Below, in pieces: positions 15,434 through 24,455 of a stretch of DNA of 64,000 bases; the first letter of the stretch is position 1, and every line of letters starts with the position of its first letter. The notes below the pieces were generated by a model. The model searched no databases. It had not been told where the DNA came from and saw only the letters and a program-made list of their open reading frames with translations. The position numbers and the translations under genes are program-made. The stretch is from DASYPQ01 sp041488095 (lineage in GTDB: Bacteria > Planctomycetota > UBA1135 > GCA-002686595), in the NCBI GenBank assembly GCA_041488095.1, contig JBGPOP010000004.1:62001-126000 (forward strand), written 5' to 3'.

Positions 15434-17671
15434 TCAGGGGCGCGCCATCTCCCGGCGCAGCCGCTCCGCCAGCGCGCTCTCCCGCCGGCTCTGCTCGGCG
15501 TTCTCGATCGCCATCCGCAGCGCGCGCGGAGAGCCGACGAGCACCACGAGCCTCTTCGCGCGCGTCACGGCCGTGTAGAGGAGCTGGCGCTGGAGCATCA
15601 TCCAGTGCTGCGTCACGAGCGGCACGACGACCGCCGGGAACTCCCCGCCCTGCGAGCGGTGCACCGTGATCGCGAACGCGGGCTGGAGGTCCGACAGCTG
15701 CCCGTCCGCGTACGCCACCTCCCGCTCGGGGAACCGCACGAGCAGGCTTCTCTCGTCGAACACCCGCTCGATCCGCCCCATGTCCCCGTTGAAGACCTCC
15801 TTCTCGTAGTCGTTCCTCGTGTGGATCACGCGATCGCCCTCTCGCCATGTCCGCGATCCCTGCACGATCTCCCTCCCGCCCTGCCCGAGCTTCTCGCGCA
15901 GCCGCTCGTTCAGCGCGTCGACCCCGCACTCACCCCGGTACATCGGCGCGATGACTTGCACCTCGTCGATCCACTTCATGCCGAACGTCTCGCCGATCCT
16001 CCGCGTCACCACATCGACCAGCAGATCGGCGCATTTCGCCGGCTCCTCCGCCGGGAAGAAGTAGAAGTCGGAATGCTTGTCGCCCCGCTCGGGGAGGAGC
16101 GGCTGGCGGCCCTCGAGGATCCTGTGCGCGTTCTCGACGATCAGGCTGTCCTCCGCTTGCCGGTAGATCTGCGTCAGGCGGTACATCGGCACGACGCCCG
16201 ACTCGATCAGGTCGTGCAGCACGTTCCCCGGTCCGACGGACGGCAGCTGGTTCGGATCGCCGACGAAGACGACTCGCGTCGGCGGCTGGATCGCCTTGGC
16301 GAGATGGTGCGCGAGCGCGACGTCGAGCATCGAGATCTCGTCGACGACGACCAGGTCGGCCTCGAGCGGGTTCTTGTCGTTGTGGAGGAAGCCTTCCGTC
16401 GGCGGGTCCCAGCCGAGGAGCCGGTGGATCGTCTGCGCGTCGCGCCCGGTCGCCTCGGCGAGGCGCTTCGCCGCCCTGCCTGTCGGCGAGGCGAGCAGGA
16501 CCCGCGCGCGCTGGGCCAGAGCAAGCTCGACCAGGAGGCGCACGATCGTCGTCTTGCCGACGCCCGGCCCTCCGGTCAGCAGGGCCACCGGATGCGAGAG
16601 CAGCCCGATCACCGCTTCGCGCTGCTTCTCGTGCAGCTCGATTCCCGCATGCCGCTCGGCCTCACCCAGGCTATCCGCGCTGGCCCACGGGCGCGCGGGC
16701 CCGGCGCGCAGCAGGTGCGCGAGATTCCTGGCGAGGTCGCCCTCGCAACGCGCGAGATGGGGGAGATAGACCCTGTCCGAGTCCGTGCCATCTCCTTCGG
16801 CGACGACGTCCCTCGATCGCTCCGCCTCGCCGAGCGCCTGGCGCAGCACCGGCTCGGGCATCGATCCCGAGAGGATCTCCCCGCTCTCGTGCACGAGGCG
16901 GCCGCGCGAGAGCAGCGTGTGCCCCTCGTCCGCGGCGAGCTTGAGCGCGTGGACGAGGCCCGCGCGCGCTCGGCGCGGATCGTCCGGCGCGAATCCCAGC
17001 GCGGCCGCGATCTTGTCCGCGGTCGCGAAGCCGATCCCGCGGATGCCCGCGGCGAGGACGAACGGATCCTCGCGGACCTTGCGCTCGCACTCGGGACCGA
17101 GGGCGCGCAAGACCGCGGAGGCCTGCCAGGGTCCGAGGCCGAGCCCGCGCAGGAAGATCTGGGCGCGGTGCGCGCCCTGCTCGGTCATCACCGCCGCGAT
17201 CAGGCCCTCGCGCACGGCCGGACGCAGACCGTGGACCTGCGCGAGCTTCTCGGGGTGCTCGAGCATCGCGTCGAGCGCGTTCTCGCCGAGCGCTTCGACG
17301 ATCCTCTCGGCGAGCTTCGGCCCGATGCCCTGGAAGCGATCCGACGCGAGGTACTTGACGAGACCTGCGCGGTCGGCGGGAGCGAGCACCTCGAGCAGCT
17401 CGAACTCGAACTGGAGGCCGTGGGTTTTGTGCTCGCCCCAGCGGCCGGTCAGGCGCACGCGCGCGCCCGGGCTCGGCGCGTCGGCCCGACCGACCGCAGT
17501 CAGCCGGGCTGCGCGAAAGGGACTCCGTTCGGCAGGCGGCCCATAACCCTTTTCTGGAGCCATCCTTAGGACGCAGTAAAGCGTTCCCGGATCGGCGTAG
17601 GTCACGCGCTCGACCGTACCCTGGAGGACCTGCTCGGACCCTCGCGCCTCCCGCTCCACGCGCGCGAGCAT
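15434..17671 (-). CDS. recD2: RecD2-type ATP-dependent DNA helicase
   Basis: A 745-residue SF1B 5'-3' helicase of the RecD2/TraA type, found in bacteria without RecBC or independent of it. An N-terminal OB-like domain is followed by helix-hairpin-helix segments (about 110-230, including GIGPKLAERIVEALG). Then come Walker A LTGGPGVGKTTI (about 364), Q-like AQTIHRLLGWDP, Walker B VVVDEISML (about 441), GDPNQLPSVGPGNVL, and the C-terminal motif AITVHRSQGGEFPAVVVPL with YTAVTRAK. All helicase motifs appear intact. It is divergent from rpsU. Confidence 0.95.
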   Translation of the reverse strand: MLARVEREARGSEQVLQGTVERVTYADPGTLYCVLRMAPEKGYGPPAERSPFRAARLTAVGRADAPSPGARVRLTGRWGEHKTHGLQFEFELLEVLAPADRAGLVKYLASDRFQGIGPKLAERIVEALGENALDAMLEHPEKLAQVHGLRPAVREGLIAAVMTEQGAHRAQIFLRGLGLGPWQASAVLRALGPECERKVREDPFVLAAGIRGIGFATADKIAAALGFAPDDPRRARAGLVHALKLAADEGHTLLSRGRLVHESGEILSGSMPEPVLRQALGEAERSRDVVAEGDGTDSDRVYLPHLARCEGDLARNLAHLLRAGPARPWASADSLGEAERHAGIELHEKQREAVIGLLSHPVALLTGGPGVGKTTIVRLLVELALAQRARVLLASPTGRAAKRLAEATGRDAQTIHRLLGWDPPTEGFLHNDKNPLEADLVVVDEISMLDVALAHHLAKAIQPPTRVVFVGDPNQLPSVGPGNVLHDLIESGVVPMYRLTQIYRQAEDSLIVENAHRILEGRQPLLPERGDKHSDFYFFPAEEPAKCADLLVDVVTRRIGETFGMKWIDEVQVIAPMYRGECGVDALNERLREKLGQGGREIVQGSRTWREGDRVIHTRNDYEKEVFNGDMGRIERVFDERSLLVRFPEREVAYADGQLSDLQPAFAITVHRSQGGEFPAVVVPLVTQHWMMLQRQLLYTAVTRAKRLVVLVGSPRALRMAIENAEQSRRESALAERLRREMARP

Positions 17672-17703
17672 CGCAGCCGCGCCGCTTCGATTCCAGAAGG
17701 GTC

Positions 17704-17732
17704 TTGGAGGGTGGCTGGAGGCAAGCTAGCCT
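17704..17732 (+). promoter_or_regulatory. Candidate promoter for rpsU
   Basis: TTGGAG (17704-17709) and TAGCCT (17727-17732) are separated by 17 nt, a weak but well-spaced sigma-70-like promoter in the 92-nt recD2-rpsU gap. Predicted start is near 17739, leaving a leader of about 25 nt containing GGAG. Confidence 0.35.
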
Positions 17733-17763
17733 GTTCGCCCCACTTGCGGAGAAAAGCGCGCGC

Positions 17764-18042
17764 TTGATCAAGGTCCTGGTCCGTCCGAACGAGTCCCTCG
17801 AGGCCGCGCTGCGCCGTTTCAAGCGCCAGTGCAACTACGGCGGGGTTTTCCGCATGGCCAAGGCCCACGCCTGGCACGAGAAGCGCTCGGACAAGCGCCG
17901 GCGCGAGCGGCGCGAGCGGCTGCGGACGATCCAGAAGGCGACCCGCAAGAACGATCCCAAGCGCAAGAGGGGGCGCAAGCGCACGATGCGCTCACCGCGC
18001 TTCAGTCGCGACAGCCGCGAGTCACGGCCGAGCGCGGTTTGA
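17764..18042 (+). CDS. rpsU: Ribosomal protein bS21 with extended basic tail
   Basis: A 92-residue bS21, a late-assembling 30S protein near the anti-Shine-Dalgarno end of 16S rRNA. The bS21 core is IKVLVRPNESLEAALRRF followed by KRQCNYGGVFRMAKAHAW. The start is inferred as TTG at 17764, directly before IKVLV as in other bS21 proteins. A longer TTG start at 17704 would add 20 unrelated residues. The tail after about residue 55 is unusually long and almost wholly Arg/Lys, well beyond the common 58-70-residue forms. Confidence 0.88.
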   Translation: MIKVLVRPNESLEAALRRFKRQCNYGGVFRMAKAHAWHEKRSDKRRRERRERLRTIQKATRKNDPKRKRGRKRTMRSPRFSRDSRESRPSAV

Positions 18043-18086
18043 GCGACGTCGCTCGCGCGGCGCGGCTCCCGGCGGCGCGGCGGAGA

Positions 18087-18092
18087 TAAGAT
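18087..18092 (+). promoter_or_regulatory. Candidate -10 element before the RluA-type gene
   Basis: TAAGAT lies 33 nt before the ATG at 18126 in otherwise GC-only sequence. No clear -35 is present, so this is a weak call. Confidence 0.3.
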
Positions 18093-18125
18093 CGGCGCCG
18101 GCGGCCCCGGGTCCCGTCTCGTGTC

Positions 18126-19190
<1,065 letters not shown>

Positions 19191-19195
19191 GAGGC

Positions 19196-20662
19196 TCAAG
19201 CCGGGAGCGTGGCTTTGCGGTCGAGCCTCCACTCGATCGCGAGGAGCGCGCCCGCGAGCGCAAGGCCCGCGGCGAGGCTCGTCACGAAGTTCGCTGCGAG
19301 GATCGCCACCACGGTCAGCCCGACTCCGAGCCCGGCGAGCACCCCGGTCCAATCGAGCTTGGCTTCGATCTCGCTCGGCGCGACGGAGAGCGGAGGATCG
19401 TGCACGAACATCCGGTAGAGCTTGCGCGAGAGGATCATCGAGAGCAGCGCAGCCGGCAGCGCCAAACGCAGGGCGAAGGAGAGGCCCACCTGCGACCAGG
19501 CCAGCAGGAACAGCATCGCGTACAGGGGAACCAGGAACCGCACCGCGACGGCCTTGATCGCTCCGCCGGCGTGCGCCTCGGGCGGCAGCGGAGCCGTGTC
19601 GAAGAGCCAGCGCGCTGCGTGGCTCGCCGACGCGGGCACGTGCACGAGCAGGATCGGCAGGTACGCCGCGGGGGTGAAGAGCAGCACCGCGAGCAGTCCC
19701 TCGCGCATCGCTTCCGAATCGCCGCGCGAGCCCGCGATCAGGAAGGCGAGCGGGATCCCGATCAGCGGGTAGGTGCGCAGGACGAACTCGCGCTCGAGGG
19801 GCAGCGCGTCGAACACGAGGTCGAAGCTCGCGCGCTCGGCCGGCCGCACCCAGGCACGCGTCGCCAGGGCACGCAGCGGCGAGAGAACACGGGCCATCCA
19901 GCCTCCGCTCGTGCGTGCGCGCGGAGCCCCCGGCAAGGGGCAGGCCGCGAGGGTTGCGAACGCGGCTGCGGTCGCGAGCCAAGGGCTGGCGTGCCATGGC
20001 CAGAACGGGGTCGCCTTCCATGGCGCGAGCACGGACGCGAACCACGCGGGCGGGTACAGCGCCAGGCTCGCGCCGGCGTCCGCGGGCGATTCGAGGTGCG
20101 CGATCCTCGGCAACCATCGCAACCCGACCGTGAATCCCAGCACGATCCCGACGACGAGCGCGGTCTGCAGGAGCACGAGCAGCGCCTCGGCGCGCTCGCC
20201 GAACACCGACTGCAGGCCGATCAGGATGGCCGCGAGGAACAGTGCCTGACCCAGACCCGCGGCGATCAACACCAGGCGCGCCCCCCAACCGGCCGCATCG
20301 GGCGCGAACCACGCGACGGGAAGGAGCGCCGCGAGCGAGAGCGCCGCGATCAGGAGGAGGATCAACATCGTCCGCGCGAGGCGCAGCTCGAACCGCGTGA
20401 CCGGAAGCGCCTCGACCCACTCGGCCGCCGGATCTGAGCGCAAGAGCGCCCCGAAGTCTCCGAGGAGAGGGAGCGCGATCAACGCACCGCACACCGAGAG
20501 CGCGAAGACTCCGTATGCGAACGGGGGCAGCGCGTCGCTCGCGAGACCGCACAGGATCGCCGCGATCGTGCCGTGCGCGACGAGCGGGGCTGCGGGCCAC
20601 GTGCCGGCGCCCCACTGAGCTGCGAATCCCGCCCTGAAGACGGTGAGCACCCGATCCCACAC
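19196..20662 (-). CDS. Large polytopic membrane protein, ABC-2-like permease
   Basis: A protein of about 488 residues with at least ten hydrophobic segments spread over its length, Ala/Leu-rich with aromatic caps. One charged central loop contains RPAERASFDLVFDALPLERE, and a short cytosolic segment near the C-terminus reads DPPLSVAPSEIEAKLDW. I see no strong family motif. An ABC-2-type permease role is suggested by the layout and by the lone ABC ATPase 1.1 kb away on the same strand. Start is GTG at 20662 (or GTG 20650), and the gene is divergent from the hydrolase gene. Confidence 0.75.
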   Translation of the reverse strand: MWDRVLTVFRAGFAAQWGAGTWPAAPLVAHGTIAAILCGLASDALPPFAYGVFALSVCGALIALPLLGDFGALLRSDPAAEWVEALPVTRFELRLARTMLILLLIAALSLAALLPVAWFAPDAAGWGARLVLIAAGLGQALFLAAILIGLQSVFGERAEALLVLLQTALVVGIVLGFTVGLRWLPRIAHLESPADAGASLALYPPAWFASVLAPWKATPFWPWHASPWLATAAAFATLAACPLPGAPRARTSGGWMARVLSPLRALATRAWVRPAERASFDLVFDALPLEREFVLRTYPLIGIPLAFLIAGSRGDSEAMREGLLAVLLFTPAAYLPILLVHVPASASHAARWLFDTAPLPPEAHAGGAIKAVAVRFLVPLYAMLFLLAWSQVGLSFALRLALPAALLSMILSRKLYRMFVHDPPLSVAPSEIEAKLDWTGVLAGLGVGLTVVAILAANFVTSLAAGLALAGALLAIEWRLDRKATLPA

Positions 20663-20676
20663 GGCGCGTGCGAGAC

Positions 20677-20683
20677 TACAGTA
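20677..20683. promoter_or_regulatory. Bidirectional -10 between permease and hydrolase genes
   Basis: TACAGTA reads TACAGT rightward, 10 nt before the ATG at 20693. It reads TACTGT leftward, 15 nt before the GTG at 20662. Only 30 nt separate the two start codons, so both promoters must overlap and this is the only AT-containing hexamer available. Confidence 0.4.
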
Positions 20684-20692
20684 CGCGGCCTC

Positions 20693-21328
20693 ATGGATCT
20701 CCTGATCCCTGGACCCGCCGGGGTGATCGAGGCGAAGCTCTGGATGCCGCGCGACGGCGCGAAACCCCGCGCCGCCTGCGCCGTCTGCCATCCGCACCCG
20801 CTCCACGGCGGCACGATGAACAACACCGTCGTCTTCCGCGCTGCGCGCGGCCTCCAGCAGGCGGGGCTCGCCGTCCTGCGCTTCCATTTCCGGGGAGTAG
20901 GCAAGAGTCAGGGCGTGCACGACGGTCACGGCGGCGAGGAGAAGGACCTCGAGGTCGCCCTCGACCACCTCGCGTCCGAGATGCCGGGCCTCGAGCTGTG
21001 GGCGGCCGGCTTCTCCTTCGGCTCGCGGATCGCTGCCTCGCAGGCCCGGTCCGACGCGCGGATCGCACGCGTGATCCTGATCGCCTTGCCGGTCGCCGCG
21101 TTCGAGGCCTCGGTTCTCCGCGAGGTCCGGAAGCCGGGCCTGATCCTGATGGCCGGGAAGGACGAGTTCGGCACCCTCGAGACCCTCAAACAGCGCTTCC
21201 CCGATCTGTACCCTGGTCTCGAGACCGACAAGATCCCCGACGCCGACCACTTCTTCGAGGGCGCGACCGGCGAGCTGCAGAGCCGCGTGCGCGCCTACGC
21301 CGAGCGCGCGCTCGCGAGGCAGGCATGA
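20693..21328 (+). CDS. Alpha/beta hydrolase, COG2945 type
   Basis: A 211-residue small alpha/beta hydrolase. The family signature CHPHPLHGGTMNN is at about residues 32-44, then LRFHFRGVGKSQG, the nucleophile elbow AGFSFGSR (Ser about residue 108), the acid in MAGKDEFG and the catalytic His in DADHFFEG. The substrate is unknown, and an esterase or peptidase role is plausible. Its stop overlaps the ATG of a hotdog thioesterase gene, so the pair probably acts together in acyl turnover (inference). Confidence 0.88.
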   Translation: MDLLIPGPAGVIEAKLWMPRDGAKPRAACAVCHPHPLHGGTMNNTVVFRAARGLQQAGLAVLRFHFRGVGKSQGVHDGHGGEEKDLEVALDHLASEMPGLELWAAGFSFGSRIAASQARSDARIARVILIALPVAAFEASVLREVRKPGLILMAGKDEFGTLETLKQRFPDLYPGLETDKIPDADHFFEGATGELQSRVRAYAERALARQA

Positions 21329-21735
21329 CCGACACCCCTTCCGCTCCCGTCTATCCCGCCGACAAGATGCCCTCGATCCGGCAGGTCATGATGCCGCGCG
21401 ATACGAACGCGCTCGGCACGATCTTCGGCGGCGTGATCCTGTCGCAGGTCGACCTCGCGGCTGCGATCGAGGCGCACAAGTCGCATCCGAGCCGCATCGT
21501 GACGGTCTCGATGGACAAGGTCGTCTTCAAGCAGCCGGTGTTCGTCGGCGACCTCGTCTCGTTCTTCACCGACACCGTGCGCATCGGACGAACGTCGATC
21601 ACCGCGCACGTCTCGGTGTGGGCGCAGCGTCGGTTCGGCGGCGGTCAGGTCGTCCACGTGACCGAAGCCGACGTGACCATGGTGGCCGTCGACGACGACT
21701 TCCGGCCCACGCCGATCCTGAAGCCGAAGGCTTGA
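21325..21735 (+). CDS. Acyl-CoA thioesterase, hotdog fold (YciA-like)
   Basis: A 136-residue hotdog-fold acyl-CoA hydrolase. The diagnostic N-terminal helix motif PRDTNALGTIFGGVILSQVD and SMDKVVFKQPVFVGDLVSFF match the YciA/ACOT branch. A single hotdog domain implies an oligomer. The ATG at 21325 overlaps the hydrolase stop (ATGA), so the two are coupled. It would release free fatty acids and CoA from acyl-CoAs in the cytosol. The convergent ABC ATPase gene ends 23 nt away. Confidence 0.9.
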   Translation: MTDTPSAPVYPADKMPSIRQVMMPRDTNALGTIFGGVILSQVDLAAAIEAHKSHPSRIVTVSMDKVVFKQPVFVGDLVSFFTDTVRIGRTSITAHVSVWAQRRFGGGQVVHVTEADVTMVAVDDDFRPTPILKPKA

Positions 21736-21758
21736 GGGGCCAGAGCCGGCGACGGACG

Positions 21759-22538
21759 TCAGTTGCCCGGCACCGTATCGCCGATCAACCTGTCCGCAGC
21801 CGCGCGCGGGTCCTCGCTCCTCGTCAGCGCGCCGAACACCTGCTCGAGCGTGCCGTCGCGGCCCGCCAGCGCGCGCAGCTCGTCGAGCGTGCCCACCCCG
21901 ACCAGGCGGCCGCCGTCGAGGATCGCGATCCGGTCGCACAGTCGCTCGGCGACGTCGAGCAGGTGCGAGGTGTAGAGCACTGCGCCGCCGCGCGCGGCCC
22001 AGCGCCGAAGAACCTCCTTGAACACCGCCGTCGTCGGCGCGTCGAGCCCCGTCAGCGGCTCGTCGAGGACGAGCAGCCTCGGCCTGGGCAGGATCGCGCA
22101 CGCGAGGGCCGTTTTCTGGCGCATGCCACGCGAGAACACCCCGACCGGGTCGTCCGCGCGGTCGGCCAAGTCGAGAGCGGCGAGCAGCCGCAGGCCCTCG
22201 GCCGCGATGCGCTCCTCCGCGAGCCCGTGCAACCGACCGACGAGCGCCAGATGCTGCCGCGGACTCAGATTCGCATAGAGCGGGGCCCCATCGGGTACGA
22301 AGGAGAGCAGGCGCCGCGCGAGGAGGGGCTCGCGCACCGTGTCGTGTCCGCCGATCCTCACCGCACCCGAGCTCGGCACGAGCAGCCCGCACAGGATCCG
22401 CAGGGCGGTCGTCTTGCCGGCGCCATTGGGACCGAGCAGGCCCAGGACCTCGCCTTCCCGCACTTCGAGCCGCAGATCGGAGAGCGCCGGGCGCTCGCCG
22501 AAGTTGTGCGTCACGGCGAGGAACTGGACGAGGGGCAT
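21759..22538 (-). CDS. ABC transporter ATP-binding protein
   Basis: A 259-residue ATPase of the drug/ABC-2 export type. Walker A LLGPNGAGKTTALR is at about residues 34-47, signature VFSRGMRQKTALA, Walker B LLVLDEPLTGLD (about 155), and switch His in LYTSHLLDVAE. No permease is next to it on the same side. The nearest membrane protein gene on this strand is 19196-20662, separated by two opposite-strand genes. Transport direction and substrate are unknown. Export is inferred from the subfamily. Confidence 0.92.
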   Translation of the reverse strand: MPLVQFLAVTHNFGERPALSDLRLEVREGEVLGLLGPNGAGKTTALRILCGLLVPSSGAVRIGGHDTVREPLLARRLLSFVPDGAPLYANLSPRQHLALVGRLHGLAEERIAAEGLRLLAALDLADRADDPVGVFSRGMRQKTALACAILPRPRLLVLDEPLTGLDAPTTAVFKEVLRRWAARGGAVLYTSHLLDVAERLCDRIAILDGGRLVGVGTLDELRALAGRDGTLEQVFGALTRSEDPRAAADRLIGDTVPGN

Positions 22539-22967
22539 GAAACTGGAATCTGGCTCACACTACTGTGCAACCCCTCACCATCGGGCCGCAGGAATTTCCG
22601 GGATCGGAGGCAACCCGGCAGTCGAGGCGAGGTCGATGGCGACTTCGGGATCAGCGACCGACCGTGTCGCCCTCATCGCCGATCGGCCGCGCAAGGGACC
22701 CCGGCCCTCGGATCTCGTTCAGCCGGCTTTCGCAGCGGTTTGAACGCGATCTCGCCCGTCCGACGGAGCCCGGGCACGAAGCGGGCCCCGCTCGAAGGGA
22801 AGGCCGGCCAGGAGAGATCCAAAGCCTCTCCATACCGCGCCCCGGGAGCAGGGCGGGCGCCGCGATTTCCCGTCTGACCTCGGCCAGCCGGACCGGGTGG
22901 CGGGGTTTCCCGGGAAATCTCGCCGACTCAGGCGGCTCGAGGCACAGCGACGTGGGCCAGATTCCCC
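22539..22967. other. 429-bp intergenic stretch
   Basis: No supported gene on either strand: open frames here are short and lack starts or homology. It contains a perfect 12-bp palindrome TTTCCCGGGAAA at 22906-22917, 60 nt beyond the end of the radical-SAM-like gene. It must also hold the promoter of the ABC ATPase gene, possibly TAGTGT on the minus strand near its start. Confidence 0.5.
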
Positions 22968-23792
22968 TCAGCCCAGGACCGATTCCGCGCCGCAGAACGC
23001 GACCGGGATCCCAGTCTTCTCCGTCACCTCGGCCGCGATCTGGGAGAGGCGTGCCTTGGGGGCGAGCTTGAGCTTCTTGCTGGCGAGCTTGGCGTCGGGC
23101 CCGAGGATGTGGACCTCGCGCGGCCGGAACTCGCCCAGACGCTTGATCCAGGCGCGGACCTCTGTGTCGGAGCTGTTGTCGGCGCCATCGCTCTTCCCGA
23201 AACGCGCCTGCACGACCAGCGATTCCAGGTGGGTCAGGTTCGCCTGCAGGGCGGCGAGGTCCGTGCTCTTTCGGCCCGTCATCGAGCTGTAGACCTTGAC
23301 CGTGCCCCACTCGAAGCGCACCAGCACGCGGTCGAACACGCCGAGGGTGTGGCGGGTCGAGGGCGTCTCGAAGTGCGGATCGTCGGCTTGGAGCCAGAGC
23401 TTGGCCTTGGGGAACCACTTGTTGCGCAAGTCCCTCAAGTTGCTGGTGATTTCCCGGAAGTCGGGGTGCAACGTGGGGTCGGCCGCCGAGCCGACTGCGA
23501 CGATGCTCTCGACCTTCTCCCCACCCTTCGAGAGCCGGATGATCGCCCGGGCGGCGGTGGTGATGACCACCGAAGCGCGGGGCATCCGGTTGTCGCGGCT
23601 GACCGAGAGAGCGCTCTCCTCGTATCCGAGGTCGATCCCCAGGGTGGCGCCTAGGCGCTCGCTCCGAAGAGGGCCACGCAGGATCGGGGACGCGATGTCC
23701 GCCGCGTGGATCGGGGGCCTCTCGGTCTTGGCTGAAGGATCGGGCACGCGCGTCGGTCGAGCGGCCCTCGGGCCGGCCGCTGTGGCGACCAT
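22968..23792 (-). CDS. Radical-SAM-like protein lacking cluster and SAM motifs
   Basis: A 274-residue protein that follows the plan of COG0731-type radical SAM proteins. RGPLRSERLGATLGIDL (about 39-55) is in place of GPVPSRRLGxSLGID. VGSAADPTLHPDF (about 100-112) is in place of GSGEPTLHPxF. The C-terminal half has VVQARFG, then DNSSDTEVRAWIKRLGEF followed by RPREVHI, and a closing GIPV. The CxxxCxxC loop that should follow GIDL is absent: residues 56-70 have only Ser, and the single Cys is near the C-terminus. The GE of the SAM motif is also changed. It is probably a non-catalytic relative, which is inference from remembered family patterns. The first 35 residues are variable. Confidence 0.75.
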   Translation of the reverse strand: MVATAAGPRAARPTRVPDPSAKTERPPIHAADIASPILRGPLRSERLGATLGIDLGYEESALSVSRDNRMPRASVVITTAARAIIRLSKGGEKVESIVAVGSAADPTLHPDFREITSNLRDLRNKWFPKAKLWLQADDPHFETPSTRHTLGVFDRVLVRFEWGTVKVYSSMTGRKSTDLAALQANLTHLESLVVQARFGKSDGADNSSDTEVRAWIKRLGEFRPREVHILGPDAKLASKKLKLAPKARLSQIAAEVTEKTGIPVAFCGAESVLG

Positions 23793-23816
23793 GATAGTGT
23801 GCTGTCGTGGCGGTTC

Positions 23817-24113
23817 CTAGGATCGAGAGGATCCACCCCCGTCATCGCCGGATTCCGGCCGCGAGAAGGCGAAGAGGAGCAGGGTCGCCGCAAGGCACAC
23901 CCGGATCGGGTGATCGGCGAGCGTCCTGAGCCATCGCATCCAAGCGAGCTCCGCGGGCGCGGGCGGGCTCGTGTTGCAGACGATCACCACGGCCATGGCG
24001 ATCGCCGCGCCCCAGGCCATTCGACGCAGGTGCAAGCCTGCACGAACCCCGCCGGCTCTCGGCGCTCGCTCCGGGCGTTCGCCCTCTGCGGGTGTCGGCG
24101 GGCTCGTCTCCAT
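23817..24113 (-). CDS. Small two-helix membrane protein (hypothetical)
   Basis: A 98-residue open frame with a charged N-terminus, two hydrophobic helices (about residues 31-48 and 70-84) and a Gly/Ser-rich acidic tail. Third codon positions in the helical part are strongly G/C, as in neighbouring real genes. It lies 24 nt upstream of the radical-SAM-like gene on the same strand, so it could be its first operon member. There is no homology I recognise and no Shine-Dalgarno. The frame stays open further upstream, so the start is uncertain. Confidence 0.5.
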   Translation of the reverse strand: METSPPTPAEGERPERAPRAGGVRAGLHLRRMAWGAAIAMAVVIVCNTSPPAPAELAWMRWLRTLADHPIRVCLAATLLLFAFSRPESGDDGGGSSRS

Positions 24114-24455
24114 GGGCAACGCGAGGTGTCTGTCTCCACCCCGAGAGACGGCCGTCCAACCGCATGGTTTCCAACCCGATCGGAGCCTGCCGCTCGCCTT
24201 GACACCCTTCTCCACGCGGCCATAGACTCTCGCGACCCAGTCAACGGAGCACCCCTTCTCCGCAGGGGGTACCCCGGGGCTCGGTGGTCTTGCCGGGTGG
24301 CCTGGAAGCGGCCGAGCGGGCCTCGCCACAGGGGGGGGCGCTCGACCGGGTCCGGGACGGTTCCTGACGGCCGCCGGGTCCGCCCTCCGGCGCTTCATCT
24401 GCCCTTCCTGATTCACCGGGTGGGGCTACAGGGCCGGGCGCGGCGGTCGAGAGCC
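24114..24455. other. Intergenic region and nuo leader
   Basis: No supported gene in 342 bp. It carries the nuo promoter (24199-24228) and then about 220 nt of GC-rich leader before nuoA. The leader has short pairable segments, for example ACCCC and GGGGGT flanking CTTCTCCGCA near 24255. Confidence 0.5.
24199..24228 (+). promoter_or_regulatory. Sigma-70-like promoter of the nuo operon
   Basis: TTGACA (24199-24204), 18-nt spacer, TAGACT (24223-24228). This is a full -35 consensus with a reasonable -10 in sequence otherwise poor in A/T. Predicted start near 24235 leaves a leader of about 220 nt before nuoA. Confidence 0.55.

Noticed and set aside
22339..22743. Rightward open frames across the ABC ATPase start and the following gap
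   Set aside because: They overlap a clear ATPase, are Arg/Ser/Pro-rich and lack homology or a plausible start.
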